NCBI GenBank assembly: GCA_963805495.1
Contig: CAWDUQ010000004.1
Location: 372,001 to 436,000 of the forward strand
From: DAHUXD01 sp963805495
GTDB taxonomy: Bacteria > Acidobacteriota > Thermoanaerobaculia > UBA5066 > Gp7-AA6
Direction of reading: 5' to 3'
Length of the DNA: 64,000 nucleotides
In this document: piece after piece, positions 45,301-52,837 of the stretch
Numbering within the stretch: position 1 is the stretch's first letter
How the letters are laid out: every line of letters begins with the position of its first letter
The notes under the pieces: generated by a model
Told to the model about the DNA's origin: nothing
The model's input: the letters and a program-made list of their open reading frames with translations, nothing else
Database searches by the model: none
Position numbers and translations under genes: made by a program

Positions 45301-45781
45301 CGCGGTCCCGGCACTCGAGGTCCTCTGGGCGGCGGCCCGGGGCATGTTCCTCCTCGCCGTGGTCGCTTCGGTCGCGGCGCTCGCCCTGCGGACCAATTTC
45401 TTCCGAACGACCGCCGGGAGGGTCCTCGGCGCGGTCGCGGTGCTCTTCGCGATGCTTCCGTCGAGCGTCCAGACGCCTTCGGTGCTCGTCACCGACCTGC
45501 TGCCCTCGATTCTCATCGCCGCATGGCTTGCGGCGTCGGCGGCCCTCGTCCTGCGGGACCACGCCGCGGCCTGGGTCCTGCTCGGGATTTTCACCGTGGG
45601 CGGTCGGGAGGTCCTGGCGCTCCTGTCACAACCCGCGGCCGTCGACCGGACCGCTGGCTGGGCGGCGGCCGCCCTTCTGGTCGCGGGGGCGGCGGCGCTG
45701 CTCGCCGGGAGGCGCGAAGTCGGGCGGCCGCAAGGGCCGCCCCTACATGCCGAGGCGGAACTCTCGCCGCGTCCGGAGTAG
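42362..45781 (+). CDS. Very large CPBP-type intramembrane protease-like protein with internal duplication
   Basis: A 1139-residue membrane protein. The central part has the CPBP (Abi) motifs: E420-E421..R425 (EEGISR), H454 after FIWGFG and H492 in WHFTVD, embedded in about eight membrane helices, so it likely acts as an intramembrane glutamic or metallo-type protease. A soluble region precedes it (about 30-220), and a second soluble region plus membrane segment (about 605-1000) repeats the same layout (HVPETWVRDY against HVPEEFLREQ; DYDRLRSKNTAA against EQRSRSTGDW) but without protease motifs. The C-terminus is encoded by repeat sequence at 45722-45781. No partner genes identify a substrate. 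Confidence 0.8.
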   Translation: MEKLDRKDLRFLAVCLVVIVAGAAITASLFRHAFPEASIEFKVNRGEARKLAEAFLAERGSKLAGTHFAGQFDVDETAKTYLERELGLEKASRLYGREARIWLWRMRWFRSGVKEEERATFSPLGDLIGFRSVLKEDAPGARLSREQARARALAFLATRGLPEASLQAIEATPVSRPNRTDWGFVDEKAGVKLADATIRYATTVSGDRVTAFREFVHVPETWVRDYDRLRSKNTAAGQVATAGLIATVLAMLGVLVGKIARKDVRWSLVAAFGGIGFVLSLLSVANDLPLTLFGYDTASSLQSYMTSQIVLGLLGAIGTGAGIAFVVAAAEPVYRERFPEKISLAGAFSLRGIQSKGFLKSVVLGYALAAFFFAYQAVFYVVAGHFGAWAPADVPYSDMLNTALPWATVLLIGFLPAVSEEGISRMFSISFLDKLGAGRFVAVVVPAFIWGFGHSTYPNQPFYIRGLEVGLAGVLIGFLMLRYGVVPLLVWHFTVDAIYTALLLLRSGNSYYVVSGAIASGILLLPLFVCLVLRARRGGFLSAAGLSNGDLGFVPAPAPSPAAAPLDAVPVRPLSRQTLVGMGVLALLLASSLVIPGDRVEPDAEDATGRPLAEAIARRFLEVNGVDPSPWRRVTYTGTGFSEDEALRAAKPQDEGGIPAFSDEAAKYVVEKGGPAAFRRLSERELPLAYWVVRYYQPEKKEEWKVLIDARRSRVVAFVHPIGEDAAAADPPSPEVAQRRALDAAGKLGYPAAAYTVLNVGTEARPKRVDTTVVLEANPGGIGDARPRLTAVFHGRQLAAFLPTIHVPEEFLREQRSRSTGDWLLLAVRIAAMGALVGVGIILFLRRVRQPGFRWAETRRPLAWAALIAAAGLANAVPAVFRRYTTETPMSLFQVGVAVSMTAGLAVTLLGTLVGFVLVSGARPGWAGALRRGGTLPDAVLRAAIASAGLLGLSRWVHVIASRVPSLYEPDPTLPDSLGYAVPALEVLWAAARGMFLLAVVASVAALALRTNFFRTTAGRVLGAVAVLFAMLPSSVQTPSVLVTDLLPSILIAAWLAASAALVLRDHAAAWVLLGIFTVGGREVLALLSQPAAVDRTAGWAAAALLVAGAAALLAGRREVGRPQGPPLHAEAELSPRPE

Positions 45782-45853
45782 GGGCCGCCGCCCCGACACG
45801 CCGACGCGGAACTCTCGCCCCGTCCGGAGTAGGGGCGGGGCCCGTCCCCGCCC
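45722..45853. repeat. Palindromic and direct repeats at the 3' end of the CPBP gene
   Basis: Contains the GGGCGGCC 25-base unit (45722-45746), a 37-base direct repeat (45749-45785 and 45800-45836, 35 of 37 identical, beginning GCCGA(G/C)GCGGAAC) and a GTAGGGGCGGGG hairpin (45829-45853). The first copy encodes the last residues of the CPBP protein and its stop codon. Confidence 0.85.
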
Positions 45854-45856
45854 GCC

Positions 45857-46666
45857 TCACGACCCCGTCGAGTGGTATCGCTTGACGCCCACGTTCCACG
45901 CGACGAGAGCGATCGAGACGGTGATGGCGGCGACGAGGGGAACGGCCCAGAACTCCCGGACGAACTCCGGGCGCTTCAAGAACCGGAGCGTCGGAAAGAA
46001 CGTCGCGAACGCGAACGGGATCACGAACGACAGGACGAACCGGATCCACGCGTCGTAGATCGAGAGCGGGTAGCGCCCGAACTGCATCAGGTTGAAGATC
46101 GGCGGAACGATCCCGACGCGGTCCTCGATCCAGAACGACGTGGCCGAGAGTCCCACGAAGATCGCGAGATAGATCGCCGACGCGAACGCGGCCCACAGGA
46201 CGAAGAGAACGAAGTCGAGCGGCGAGAACGCGAGGTGCAGGCGGCGCGAGGCCCAGACGACCGCCGCCAGGCCCGTCACCGTCTCCTGCAGCGACTCGAG
46301 GCGAAACGCTTCGAAGAGGACCTGGAAGACGGACGACACCGGCCGCACGAGCACCCGGTCGAACCGGCCTTCGATCAGGTACCGGTCGGGGAACTGGTAG
46401 AGGTTCCAGGACAGCACGTTGAAGATGCCCAGCGGAATCAGCGAAAACCCGTAGAGAAAGACCATCTCCTCGAAGGTCCAGCCTTTGACGGCCGGCACGC
46501 GCGAGAAAACGATCAGGAGGAAACCGAAGGAGGCCGCCGTCCCGAGGAACGACGCGAAGACGCTGGAGAAGAAGTCGAGGCGGTATTCGAGCCGGGCCTT
46601 CGCGTACTGCGAGAAGTAGAGGCCGAACAGCCGGCCGTGGCGGGCGAGGGTCGCGACGGCGCTCAT
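45857..46666 (-). CDS. ABC-2 type exporter permease, DUF990-like
   Basis: A 269-residue inner-membrane permease with six predicted helices. The ATG at 46666 overlaps the upstream permease stop (ATGA); a longer start at 46711 adds only 15 Ala-rich residues. VFLYGFSLIPLGIFNVLSWNL and the conserved VLVRPVSSVFQVLFE loop place it in the ABC-2 exporters resembling the cyanobacterial viologen exporter. With the neighbouring permease and ATPase it forms a heterodimeric exporter. Substrate unknown. Confidence 0.88.
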   Translation of the reverse strand: MSAVATLARHGRLFGLYFSQYAKARLEYRLDFFSSVFASFLGTAASFGFLLIVFSRVPAVKGWTFEEMVFLYGFSLIPLGIFNVLSWNLYQFPDRYLIEGRFDRVLVRPVSSVFQVLFEAFRLESLQETVTGLAAVVWASRRLHLAFSPLDFVLFVLWAAFASAIYLAIFVGLSATSFWIEDRVGIVPPIFNLMQFGRYPLSIYDAWIRFVLSFVIPFAFATFFPTLRFLKRPEFVREFWAVPLVAAITVSIALVAWNVGVKRYHSTGS

Positions 46667-47502
46667 CCGCCCTGGATCGTGATCCGCAGCCGCGAACGCC
46701 GCCAGGCCCACTGGCCGAGGGCGAGGAGGGCGAGCGTCCAGCCCGCCTGGAGAGCGAGGAGCCGGGCGGCCCCGAGGCCCGCGGCCTTGCCGAGGTAGAG
46801 GGTCGCGGGGGTGAAATTGATGTGCGGGAAGGGCGACCAGATCAGGATCGTCCGCAGCGGTTCCGGGAAGAGGGTCGTCGGGATCAGCAGGCCCGAGAGC
46901 AGCTCGAACACGAGGTACTTCGCGCGGAGAATCCCGAGGATCGACTTGGAGCGGATCGCGACGAGGCCCACGAGGAAGTTCAGCGCCGCGACCAGGAAGA
47001 ACGACAGGATGGCCGAGACCAGGAAGAACGCTCCGGCGGCGACCGAAGACGGAGGCTTCAGCGGGAAGAGGAGCGCGAGCACGAAGGAGATCGGGATCGT
47101 GAAGAGCACCGCTCGGAAGGCCGACTGGCCGGCGGCGTCCGCGATCATCACGGTCTGGAAGTCGACCGGCCGGATGAGGCTCATCGCGAGCCGGCCCTCC
47201 TGGACCTGGGTCGCGAGGTCCCGGTCGATCTCGTTGAAGTAGAAGGAGCGGATCGCCCAGCCGACGGCGACGTAGGTGATCATCTGCTGCAGCGTGAGGC
47301 CGCCGACCGTGTCGGCATGCCGGAAGACGGCGCGCCAGATGAAGAAGTAGACCGCGACGTTGAAGAGGTACGTGAGGACGCCGACGTAGTAGCGCGCCCT
47401 GTAGGCGAGCATGTTCATGAAGCCGATGCGGGCGAAGGGGAGGGCGGCCCGCCAGGTCGTCGCGCCGCGGGACGGCGCGTTGAGAACCGTGGCCGCGCTC
47501 AC
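46663..47502 (-). CDS. ABC-2 type exporter permease
   Basis: A 279-residue permease with six predicted helices, from a GTG start overlapping the ATPase stop (GTGA). It is related to but distinct from the neighbouring permease (shared SLIRPVDFQTVMIADA loop). Membrane segments include YYVGVLTYLFNVAVYFF and GAFFLVSAILSFFLV. Together with the ATPase and the other permease it probably exports a small hydrophobic or cationic compound. Frame-open extension into the ATPase gene on the complementary frame is rejected. Confidence 0.87.
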   Translation of the reverse strand: MSAATVLNAPSRGATTWRAALPFARIGFMNMLAYRARYYVGVLTYLFNVAVYFFIWRAVFRHADTVGGLTLQQMITYVAVGWAIRSFYFNEIDRDLATQVQEGRLAMSLIRPVDFQTVMIADAAGQSAFRAVLFTIPISFVLALLFPLKPPSSVAAGAFFLVSAILSFFLVAALNFLVGLVAIRSKSILGILRAKYLVFELLSGLLIPTTLFPEPLRTILIWSPFPHINFTPATLYLGKAAGLGAARLLALQAGWTLALLALGQWAWRRSRLRITIQGG

Positions 47503-48494
47503 GAGATCCCCTCCTGGTAGATGCGCTTGACGACCTCTTCGACTTCCGGCTCCTCGATCTTCAGGTCCGAGACCTCGAAGCGGTTGACGATGTCCTTGAC
47601 GGCGGTCGCCGGCGCCACGACGCGCCGGTCGAGGTCGAGCCGGTAGCGGAGCGTGCCGACCTCGCGGATCGGGGCGCCGTCGAAGGTGAGCTCGGAGGGC
47701 GCCGGAGCGTGCTTCACGTCGAAGACGATCGAGGTCACGGGCAGGATCCGGTCGCGCAGCTCGTCGAGGGCGCCGTCGAAGAGCAGCCGACCGTGATCGA
47801 TGACGATGACCCGCCTGCAGAGCGTCTCGATGTCGGCGAGATCGTGCGTCGTCAGAAGGACCGTCGTGCCGTCGCGGCCGTTGATCTCCTGGAGGAACTC
47901 CCGCACGTTGGCCTTGGCGACCACGTCGAGGCCGATCGTGGGCTCGTCGAGAAAGAGCAGCGGCGGCCGGTGGAGGAGCGAGGCGGCGAGGTCGCAGCGC
48001 ATGCGCTCGCCCAGCGAGAGCTTGCGGACGGGCTGGCTGAGGTAGGCCTTGAGTCCCAGGACCTTGTCGAAGAGATCCATCCGCTCGCGGTACTGCGCCT
48101 CGGTCAGGCCGTAGATCTCCTTCAGGAGCCGGAACGACTCGACCACCGCGATGTCCCACCAGAGCTGCGTGCGCTGGCCGAAGACGACGCCGATGGTCGC
48201 CACGTAGCGCGTCCGCTCCCGATGCGGCACGAAGCCGTTGCACAGGATCTCGCCCGAGGTCGGGGTGAGGATGCCCGTGAGCATCTTGATCGTCGTCGAC
48301 TTGCCCGCGCCGTTGGCCCCGATGTAACCGACCATTTCTCCGGGCGCGATCTCGAAGTTGACGTCGGCGACCGCCGAGAGCTCGGTCGCCGTGCGGCGGA
48401 CGAGCGACTTCAAGGCGGCGCCCAGCCCCTCCTCGCGCCGGAACGACTTGAAGACTTTCGTCAAGCGGGCAACCCGGACGATCGGCTTCGTCAT
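47499..48494 (-). CDS. ABC exporter ATP-binding protein
   Basis: A 331-residue ATPase. Walker A GANGAGKST (about 63-71), Q-loop GVVFGQRTQ, signature LSLGERMR (variant of LSGGQ), Walker B LLFLDEPTIGLD and switch His TTHD are intact. A C-terminal region of about 90 residues with beta-strand character may control transport. The ATG start overlaps the rsmI stop by 4 bases. It drives the two downstream permeases. Confidence 0.94.
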   Translation of the reverse strand: MTKPIVRVARLTKVFKSFRREEGLGAALKSLVRRTATELSAVADVNFEIAPGEMVGYIGANGAGKSTTIKMLTGILTPTSGEILCNGFVPHRERTRYVATIGVVFGQRTQLWWDIAVVESFRLLKEIYGLTEAQYRERMDLFDKVLGLKAYLSQPVRKLSLGERMRCDLAASLLHRPPLLFLDEPTIGLDVVAKANVREFLQEINGRDGTTVLLTTHDLADIETLCRRVIVIDHGRLLFDGALDELRDRILPVTSIVFDVKHAPAPSELTFDGAPIREVGTLRYRLDLDRRVVAPATAVKDIVNRFEVSDLKIEEPEVEEVVKRIYQEGIS

Positions 48495-49342
48495 CGTCTC
48501 GAGAGCTCCAGGGCGCGGGCGTAGATCTCGCGCGCCGGCCGGCCCGACCGGCGGCCGATCTCGCGGGACAGGGCCTTGAGCGCCGCGCCTCCGGCGAGCG
48601 CCTCGCGGATGAGGGCGTCGAGCTCGTCGGGTGCGACGGCGGCGGCGTCGCCGCCGTGACCTTCGACGACGACGGTGACCTCGCCGCGGCCGCCTCCCCG
48701 GGCGGCGATCGCCGCGGCCAGGTCCGGCAGCGCGCCGCGCAGGACCTCCTCGTGCAGCTTCGTCAGCTCGCGTGCGACGCACGCGCGGCGCGGGCCCAGC
48801 ACCGCGGCCGCCGCCGCGAGAGACTCCCGGAGGCGGTGCGGCGCCTCGAACCAGACGAGAGTCTCCGTGCGCGCGGCGAGCCCGTCGAGGAAGCGTCGGC
48901 GCTCGCCTTCCCGGGCCGGCAGGAAGCCCAGGAAGACGTGCGGAACGGCGGGCAGGCCCGAGACCGCCAGCGCCGCCGCCGGGGCGGAGGGGCCCGGCAC
49001 GACCTCGATCCGGTGCCCGGCCGCCGCGGCGGCTGCGACCAGCCGCTCGCCCGGGTCCGAGAGCGCGGGCATCCCGGCGTCGGACACCAGCGCGACCGTC
49101 TCGCCACGGGAGAGCCGCTCGAGCAGCTCCGCGACGCGGCCGGCCTCGCGCGGGGCGGGGCAGGCGATGCGGCGTGCGGCGATGCCGAAGCGCGCGGCGA
49201 GCTTGGCCGTCACGCGCGTGTCCTCGCAGAAGATGGCGTCGGAATCGGCGAGAGCGCGCCGGGCGCGCGGGGAGAGGTCCTCGAGGTTCCCGATGGGCGT
49301 CCCGACGACGAGAAGCCTCCCGGGTTTTTCGATCTCGCTCAC
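48491..49342 (-). CDS. rsmI: 16S rRNA 2'-O-ribose methyltransferase RsmI
   Basis: A 283-residue tetrapyrrole-methylase-fold enzyme that methylates C1402 of 16S rRNA. Signature blocks are LLVVGTPIGNLEDLSPRA, FCEDTRVT, VALVSDAGMPALSDPG and VWFEAPHRLRE. It starts at GTG 49342 and is the first gene of the rsmI-ATPase-permease-permease operon. It diverges from the SurA-like gene by 44 bases. Minus-strand TATTTT 10 bases upstream could be its -10. Confidence 0.95.
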   Translation of the reverse strand: MSEIEKPGRLLVVGTPIGNLEDLSPRARRALADSDAIFCEDTRVTAKLAARFGIAARRIACPAPREAGRVAELLERLSRGETVALVSDAGMPALSDPGERLVAAAAAAGHRIEVVPGPSAPAAALAVSGLPAVPHVFLGFLPAREGERRRFLDGLAARTETLVWFEAPHRLRESLAAAAAVLGPRRACVARELTKLHEEVLRGALPDLAAAIAARGGGRGEVTVVVEGHGGDAAAVAPDELDALIREALAGGAALKALSREIGRRSGRPAREIYARALELSRR

Positions 49343-49374
49343 GGAGAGACGGAAAATAGCACGGAGCGTCCCGG

Positions 49375-49380
49375 TATCAT
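49375..49380 (+). promoter_or_regulatory. -10-like TATCAT before the SurA-like gene
   Basis: TATCAT ends 6 bases before the GTG at 49387. No Shine-Dalgarno sequence. Same geometry as the other leaderless candidates. Confidence 0.5.
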
Positions 49381-49386
49381 GGCCGG

Positions 49387-50100
49387 GTGCGCCCGTGGCC
49401 CGGACTTGCCGCCGTGACGATCGCCGCCGCCGCGTCGCTGTCCGGGGAGTTTTTGGACCGGATCGCCGCGACCGTCAACGACACCGCGATTCCCGAGAGC
49501 GAAGTGCGCAAGGCGATGGTCGTCTCGGCCCTCCAGCCCGAGCCCGGCGAGAGTCCGGAAGCGTTCCGCAGCCGGGTTCTCGACGCGCTGATCCAACAGC
49601 AGCTCGAGTTTCAGGACGCATCGCGGTTCGGCCCCGCACCGCCGGACGCCGCGCAGCTTTCCGAGGCGATGAAGAAGCTCCAGGACCGCTTGAAGGCCGA
49701 GGGCCGCGACCCCGCGGCCGAGTTTGCGCGGGCTGGCCTGACGGAGGACGACGTCGCCGCTTCGCTCGAACGCCAGCTCGTCATTCAGCGGTATCTCCGC
49801 GAGCGCTTCGCGCCGATCGCCTACGCCGACGAGGAGCAGGCCCGCGCCGAGTACGCCAACCACTACGTGCCCGAGCAGGAGGCCGCGAAACGGCCCGTGG
49901 AGCCCTACGAGAAGGTCGCCGATGAGATGCGCCGCCGGGCCTCCGAAAGGGCCTTCGACGACCAGGTCGACCGCTGGATGAAGGAGCTCCGGCAGAAGGC
50001 GCGGATCGGCATCTACCGGATCCCGCCGCAGCTTCCGGCCGGGCGCACGCCCGTGCTCGTCTCGACGGCGCCGCCCGCCGTCCGAACGCCCGCGCCTTGA
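49387..50100 (+). CDS. SurA N-terminal-like periplasmic chaperone
   Basis: A 237-residue protein from a GTG start. A hydrophobic N-terminus (GLAAVTIAAAASLSG) looks like a signal peptide. The rest, IAATVNDTAIPESEVRKAM, RVLDALIQQQLEFQDA and LERQLVIQRYLRERF, resembles the N-terminal chaperone region of SurA. No parvulin PPIase domain follows; the C-terminus is Pro-rich. It probably binds unfolded outer-membrane proteins. The stop overlaps the TTG of the next gene. Confidence 0.75.
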   Translation: MRPWPGLAAVTIAAAASLSGEFLDRIAATVNDTAIPESEVRKAMVVSALQPEPGESPEAFRSRVLDALIQQQLEFQDASRFGPAPPDAAQLSEAMKKLQDRLKAEGRDPAAEFARAGLTEDDVAASLERQLVIQRYLRERFAPIAYADEEQARAEYANHYVPEQEAAKRPVEPYEKVADEMRRRASERAFDDQVDRWMKELRQKARIGIYRIPPQLPAGRTPVLVSTAPPAVRTPAP

Positions 50101-51827
50101 ACGTCCTGCTCGCGATCCTGGCGGCGCTCTTCGCGGGCACGGCGTCCGCGGCGCCGGCGGGCGCCGACCTGCGGGGAATCGCGGTCCCGATGCGCGACGG
50201 CGTGAAGCTCTCGGCCGACGTTCTGCGGCCGCGCGCCGACGGGCGCTACCCGACGCTCGTCTACCGCACCCCCTACGATCGCAAGCGCGCGTCCGAAGAC
50301 GACGTGGCCAGGGCCGCGCTCGAGGCCGGATACGCCGTCGTGCTCGTCGACGTCCGCGGGCGCTACGACTCCGGCGGCGCATTCACGCCGTACCGCAACG
50401 AGGGCGCCGACGGCTACGACACCATCGAATGGGCCGCCGCGCAGGCCTGGTCGACCGGGGAGGTCGGGACCTACGGTCTCTCGTATCCCGGCGCCGTCCA
50501 GTGGCTCGCGGCCGTCGAATCGCCGCCGCACCTGAAGGCGATGGTCCCGGCGATGACCTTCTCGACGCCCCGCAACTTCTTCTACGCCGGCGGCGCCTGG
50601 GACCTGTCCTGGCTGCCGTGGATCTGGAACAACATCGCGCCCGACGCGCGGGTGCGGGGAGCCCTTCCGGGCGCGCGGACCGGCCGCGAGGCGCGCGCCG
50701 AGTGGAAGCGGCTGGAGCGGAAGCTCCCGTACCGGCTCCCGGTGACCGACGTGCCGGAGTTGCGCGGGCCCGCGCCGTACTACTTCGACTGGCTCGCGCA
50801 CCGGCCGGGGGAGCCGTGGTGGGACTGGTCCGAGATCCGCGGACGCTACGGCCGCGTCGGGGCGGCCGTCCTCAACATTTCGGGCTGGCACGACGAGACC
50901 TACGGCCCGGAGGGTGCCATGACGAACTTCCTCGGGCTCGTCGCGGCCCGCCGGGGCGAGGCCGACGCGCGCACGCAGGTGATCCTCGGGCCCTGGGTCC
51001 ACGGCGGCGAGGGGGAAGACCGCTCGGGCGACCGTGTTTTCGGCCCGCAGGCCCGGCTGGGGTACGCCCGGGAGATCGTGCGGTTCATGGACCGCTACGT
51101 CCGCGGCATCGAGAACGGGGTCGAGCGCGGTCCGCGCGTGCGCGCCTTCGTGATGGGCGAGAACGTCTGGCGGACCGGCGACACGCTGCCGCTCGAGGGG
51201 ACCCGGCCGGTGTCGCTCTATTTTGCCGGCGGAGGAGCGCTCGCCCGCCACGCGCCGGCCGGCGACGGGGAGGCGAGCGGCTTCGTTTCGGACCCGGCCC
51301 GCCCGGTCGTCGACCCCTACGCCGATTCGGCCGGCGCGCACGACTACCGCGCCCTCGCCGGGCGTCCCGACACGCTGGTGTTCGAGACCGAGCCGCTCGC
51401 GGAAGGGCTCCGCGTCATCGGGACGATCGAGACGGAGATCTTCCTGTCCGCCGACGCTCCCGACGCGGACCTCTGGGTCAAGCTCGAGGACGTCGCCCCC
51501 GACGGGACGGCCTGGAACCTCTCGAGCCCCGGCCCGGACGTGCTGCGGGTCAGCGAGCGGGAGGGCGGGGTCGAGGCGAAGCCGCTGGCGGCCGGCGAGA
51601 TCGCGGTCCTGCGCCTGCCGAACCTGCGCACGGGCAACCTCTTCGCGAAGGGGCACCGGGTGCGCGTCGTCCTTTGCGGCAGCTTCATGCCCCACTTCTC
51701 GCGCAATCTCCAGACGGGCGAGTCCGAGATGCGCTCCGCGAAGACCCGCAAGGCGTCGATTCGCATCCACCACGACGCCGCGCACCCCTCCCGCATCGTC
51801 CTCCCCGTCGTGGGGGGGCAGCCCTGA
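50097..51827 (+). CDS. CocE/NonD family hydrolase (X-Pro dipeptidyl-peptidase-like)
   Basis: A 576-residue secreted alpha/beta hydrolase from a TTG start overlapping the upstream stop. A short signal peptide (LLAILAALFAGTASA) precedes the catalytic domain. The nucleophile lies in YGLSYPGAVQW (GxSYxG) and an Asp and His follow, the latter in GPWVHGGEG. The C-terminal jelly-roll domain (about 370-576) is typical of the family. Members cleave acyl, ester or X-Pro peptide bonds; substrate cannot be read. Confidence 0.9.
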   Translation: MNVLLAILAALFAGTASAAPAGADLRGIAVPMRDGVKLSADVLRPRADGRYPTLVYRTPYDRKRASEDDVARAALEAGYAVVLVDVRGRYDSGGAFTPYRNEGADGYDTIEWAAAQAWSTGEVGTYGLSYPGAVQWLAAVESPPHLKAMVPAMTFSTPRNFFYAGGAWDLSWLPWIWNNIAPDARVRGALPGARTGREARAEWKRLERKLPYRLPVTDVPELRGPAPYYFDWLAHRPGEPWWDWSEIRGRYGRVGAAVLNISGWHDETYGPEGAMTNFLGLVAARRGEADARTQVILGPWVHGGEGEDRSGDRVFGPQARLGYAREIVRFMDRYVRGIENGVERGPRVRAFVMGENVWRTGDTLPLEGTRPVSLYFAGGGALARHAPAGDGEASGFVSDPARPVVDPYADSAGAHDYRALAGRPDTLVFETEPLAEGLRVIGTIETEIFLSADAPDADLWVKLEDVAPDGTAWNLSSPGPDVLRVSEREGGVEAKPLAAGEIAVLRLPNLRTGNLFAKGHRVRVVLCGSFMPHFSRNLQTGESEMRSAKTRKASIRIHHDAAHPSRIVLPVVGGQP

Positions 51828-51865
51828 ATGAGTGAAGGTTGTGACGTCGGGAGGTCCGCGGGCCT

Positions 51866-52819
51866 ATGAGAGTGGCGATTTTCGGGACCGGCGGGGCGGG
51901 AGGGCGCTTCGGCGCCGATCTGGCGCGGTCCGGAGAGGCTGTGGCTTTCATCGCCCGAGGAAGCCACCTGGCGGCCATCCGCGAGCGGGGGCTCGTCGTC
52001 GAGACCGACGCCGGCGAAACCACCGTGCGTCCCGACTTGGCCACGGACGCACCGGCCGATGTCGGGCCGGTCGACGTCGTGCTGCTCGGCGTCAAGACCT
52101 GGCAGGTCGAGGATGCCGCCCGGGCGATGGCTCCGCTCCTCGGGCCGCAGACGTTCGTCGTCCCGCTCCAGAACGGCGTCGAGGCGGCGGGCCAGCTCTC
52201 GGCCGTGCTCGGCGCGGATCGCGTCGTGGGAGGGCTCTGCGCCACGTTCAGCTGGATCGCGGCGCCGGGACGGATCCGGAGCCTCGGCCAGGTGCACTCC
52301 GTTCGTTTCGGGGAGCTCGACCGGAGGCCGAGCGAGCGGACCGAGCGCCTGCGCGCCGCCTTCGAGCGCGCCGGCGTCCGCGCCACGATACCGCCCGACA
52401 TCGAGGTCTCGCTGTGGGAGAAGCTCCTCGTCGTCGTTCCGTTCGGAGGGGTTGGCGCCGTCACCCGCGTTTCGATCGGTGTGACGCGCTCGATGCCGGA
52501 GACCCGGCGTCTCCTCGAACGCGGCATGGAGGAGATCTTCGCCGTGGGGCGTGCGCGCCGAGTGGCCCTGCCCGACGGCTCCGTGGAGAAGGGCATGGCC
52601 TTCCTCGATTCGCTCGATCCCGCGGGGACGACGTCTCTCCAGCGCGACATCACGGACGGGCGGCCCTCCGAGCTCGAGGCCTGGAACGGGGCGGTCGTGC
52701 GTCTGGGCCGCGCGGCGGGTGTGCCCACGCCCACCCACGACTTCCTCTTTTCGAGCCTGCTGGCGCTGGAGCGGCAGGCCCGCAACTCAGTCCGGCAAAG
52801 TTCAGAAATTCAGGGCTGA
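51866..52819 (+). CDS. panE: 2-dehydropantoate 2-reductase
   Basis: A 317-residue NADPH-dependent reductase for the pantothenate/CoA pathway. The N-terminal Rossmann motif is FGTGGAGG, LGVKTWQVEDA is the ketopantoate-reductase block, and the catalytic Lys is in LWEKLLVVVPF. A GGGAGG Shine-Dalgarno sequence lies upstream. The last residues (NSVRQSSEIQG) and the stop codon come from a repeat half-element at 52798-52823, so the original C-terminus has been replaced or extended. Other panE-type proteins of similar sequence act on other 2-oxo acids, so specificity is probable rather than certain. Confidence 0.88.
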   Translation: MRVAIFGTGGAGGRFGADLARSGEAVAFIARGSHLAAIRERGLVVETDAGETTVRPDLATDAPADVGPVDVVLLGVKTWQVEDAARAMAPLLGPQTFVVPLQNGVEAAGQLSAVLGADRVVGGLCATFSWIAAPGRIRSLGQVHSVRFGELDRRPSERTERLRAAFERAGVRATIPPDIEVSLWEKLLVVVPFGGVGAVTRVSIGVTRSMPETRRLLERGMEEIFAVGRARRVALPDGSVEKGMAFLDSLDPAGTTSLQRDITDGRPSELEAWNGAVVRLGRAAGVPTPTHDFLFSSLLALERQARNSVRQSSEIQG

Positions 52820-52823
52820 CCCC
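52798..52823. repeat. GGGGTCAGC-type half-element at the 3' end of panE
   Basis: AAATTCAGGGCTGACCCC at 52806-52823 is the reverse complement of GGGGTCAGCCCTGAATTT, a variant of the GGGGTCAG family. It spans the panE stop codon. Confidence 0.55.
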
Positions 52824-52837
52824 AACAGGAGGACATC

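Noticed and set aside
41873..45562. Very long minus-strand frame of about 1230 codons opposite the CPBP gene
   Set aside because: Composition is Arg/Gly/His/Asp-rich with no domain or signal. It is a GC-rich shadow of the CPBP frame.
45749..45836. CRISPR array
   Set aside because: Only two units, with a 14-base separator and no cas genes.
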